This document shows positions 32,378-32,655 of a DNA stretch of 32,655 nt, piece after piece. Made by a program: the position numbers and the translations under genes. This DNA comes from CAZWSE01 sp964636575. GTDB taxonomy: Bacteria > Pseudomonadota > Alphaproteobacteria > Rhodobacterales > Rhodobacteraceae. A model generated the notes under the pieces. That model saw only the letters and a list, made by a program, of their open reading frames with translations. It did no database searches and was not told where the DNA came from. Each line of letters begins with the position of its first letter. The stretch's first letter is position 1. Where the stretch lies: assembly GCA_964636575.1 (NCBI GenBank), contig CAZWSE010000036.1:1-32655 (forward strand), read 5' to 3'.

Positions 32378-32655
32378 TGCCTCTCCCAGATGGCCTTAAG
32401 TTGGCCAACTCACCACAGTACTATTTGTCTATTCTGGCGCGTTGTTGGAAGTTTTGCTCGGGACTTCTCATCGTAGACGCCCGTTAACGATATCGTTACT
32501 TTTATGAGACTCAACCGAACTCTTAGATTCAAAAATCAAATTGGGCAAAATTGTCACGTTGCTCGCTTGCAGACCAGGAGCTTGAGACTCGATCTTTGAA
32601 GTCCGCAGCCTAGCTTAAGTAGCCCATGTCAAAAGTTATTGGGGTGTCCGTTCTC
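32378..32655. other. Upstream region of the giant gene
   Basis: 278 bp of non-coding sequence up to the right edge, A/T-richer than the genes. It should hold the promoter of the giant gene and its barrel partner. A perfect 14-bp palindrome lies within it (see 32485-32498). The palindrome TTGGCCAA (32400-32407) is also present. I could not settle on a promoter by eye. Confidence 0.35.
32485..32498. promoter_or_regulatory. Perfect 14-bp palindrome upstream of the giant gene
   Basis: TAACGATATCGTTA is fully self-complementary and lies about 108 bases before the giant gene's start. It is a candidate operator. It resembles a CtrA site (TTAA-N7-TTAAC), but the half-site spacing is one base too long. 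Confidence 0.4.

Noticed and set aside
32485..32499. CtrA binding site
   Set aside because: The consensus needs seven bases between half-sites; here there are eight. Kept only as a palindrome.

Overview
The gene content suggests a marine alphaproteobacterium of the Roseobacter group (Rhodobacterales). This is an inference from the families present (TAXI-type TRAP transport, PuuD-type urate oxidation, sulfatase and SDR clusters, several LysR regulators). No rRNA, tRNA, CRISPR array, integrase or insertion sequence was seen, and nothing points to recent transfer.

Region 1 (1-6085) is a urate degradation locus. On the minus strand a fused allantoinase/OHCU decarboxylase (puuE-uraD) overlaps allA, followed by an NCS2 purine permease that runs off the left edge. 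Divergent from it is uraH. A LysR regulator ends head-on against uraH and is divergent from puuD, a membrane urate oxidase carrying its own cytochrome c domain. Together they cover urate uptake, urate to HIU, HIU to OHCU, OHCU to allantoin, allantoin to allantoate, and ureidoglycolate cleavage. Only the allantoate to ureidoglycolate step is not seen here.

Region 2 (6092-9829) holds three minus-strand genes: a PLP-dependent trans-sulfuration enzyme, an unrecognised 201-residue protein, and a LuxR-type regulator fused to an alpha/beta-hydrolase domain that lacks the expected catalytic histidine.

Region 3 (10007-17952) looks like one catabolic operon: TAXI binding protein, fused TRAP permease, cytoplasmic sulfatase, then three SDR proteins, with a divergent LysR regulator. 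The simplest reading is import of an organic sulfate ester, intracellular removal of sulfate, and oxidation of the released alcohol. One SDR has lost the catalytic tyrosine.

Region 4 (18009-32377) is a two-gene cell-surface locus and the most striking part of the window. A 3580-residue secreted protein contains 24 DUF11/DUF7507-like beta-sandwich repeats. It is followed 11 bp later by a 1204-residue outer-membrane beta-barrel protein. By eye the repeats show higher-order order: cysteine-free and two-cysteine repeats alternate in blocks (4, 5, 5, 5, 5), and repeats 5-10 match repeats 15-20 in register, which points to duplication of a roughly ten-repeat, 3.7-kb unit. EF-hand-like loops and Asp-rich linkers suggest calcium-dependent stiffening. 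This pair is the best candidate for a poorly described system: a very long surface fibre or adhesin with a dedicated outer-membrane partner.
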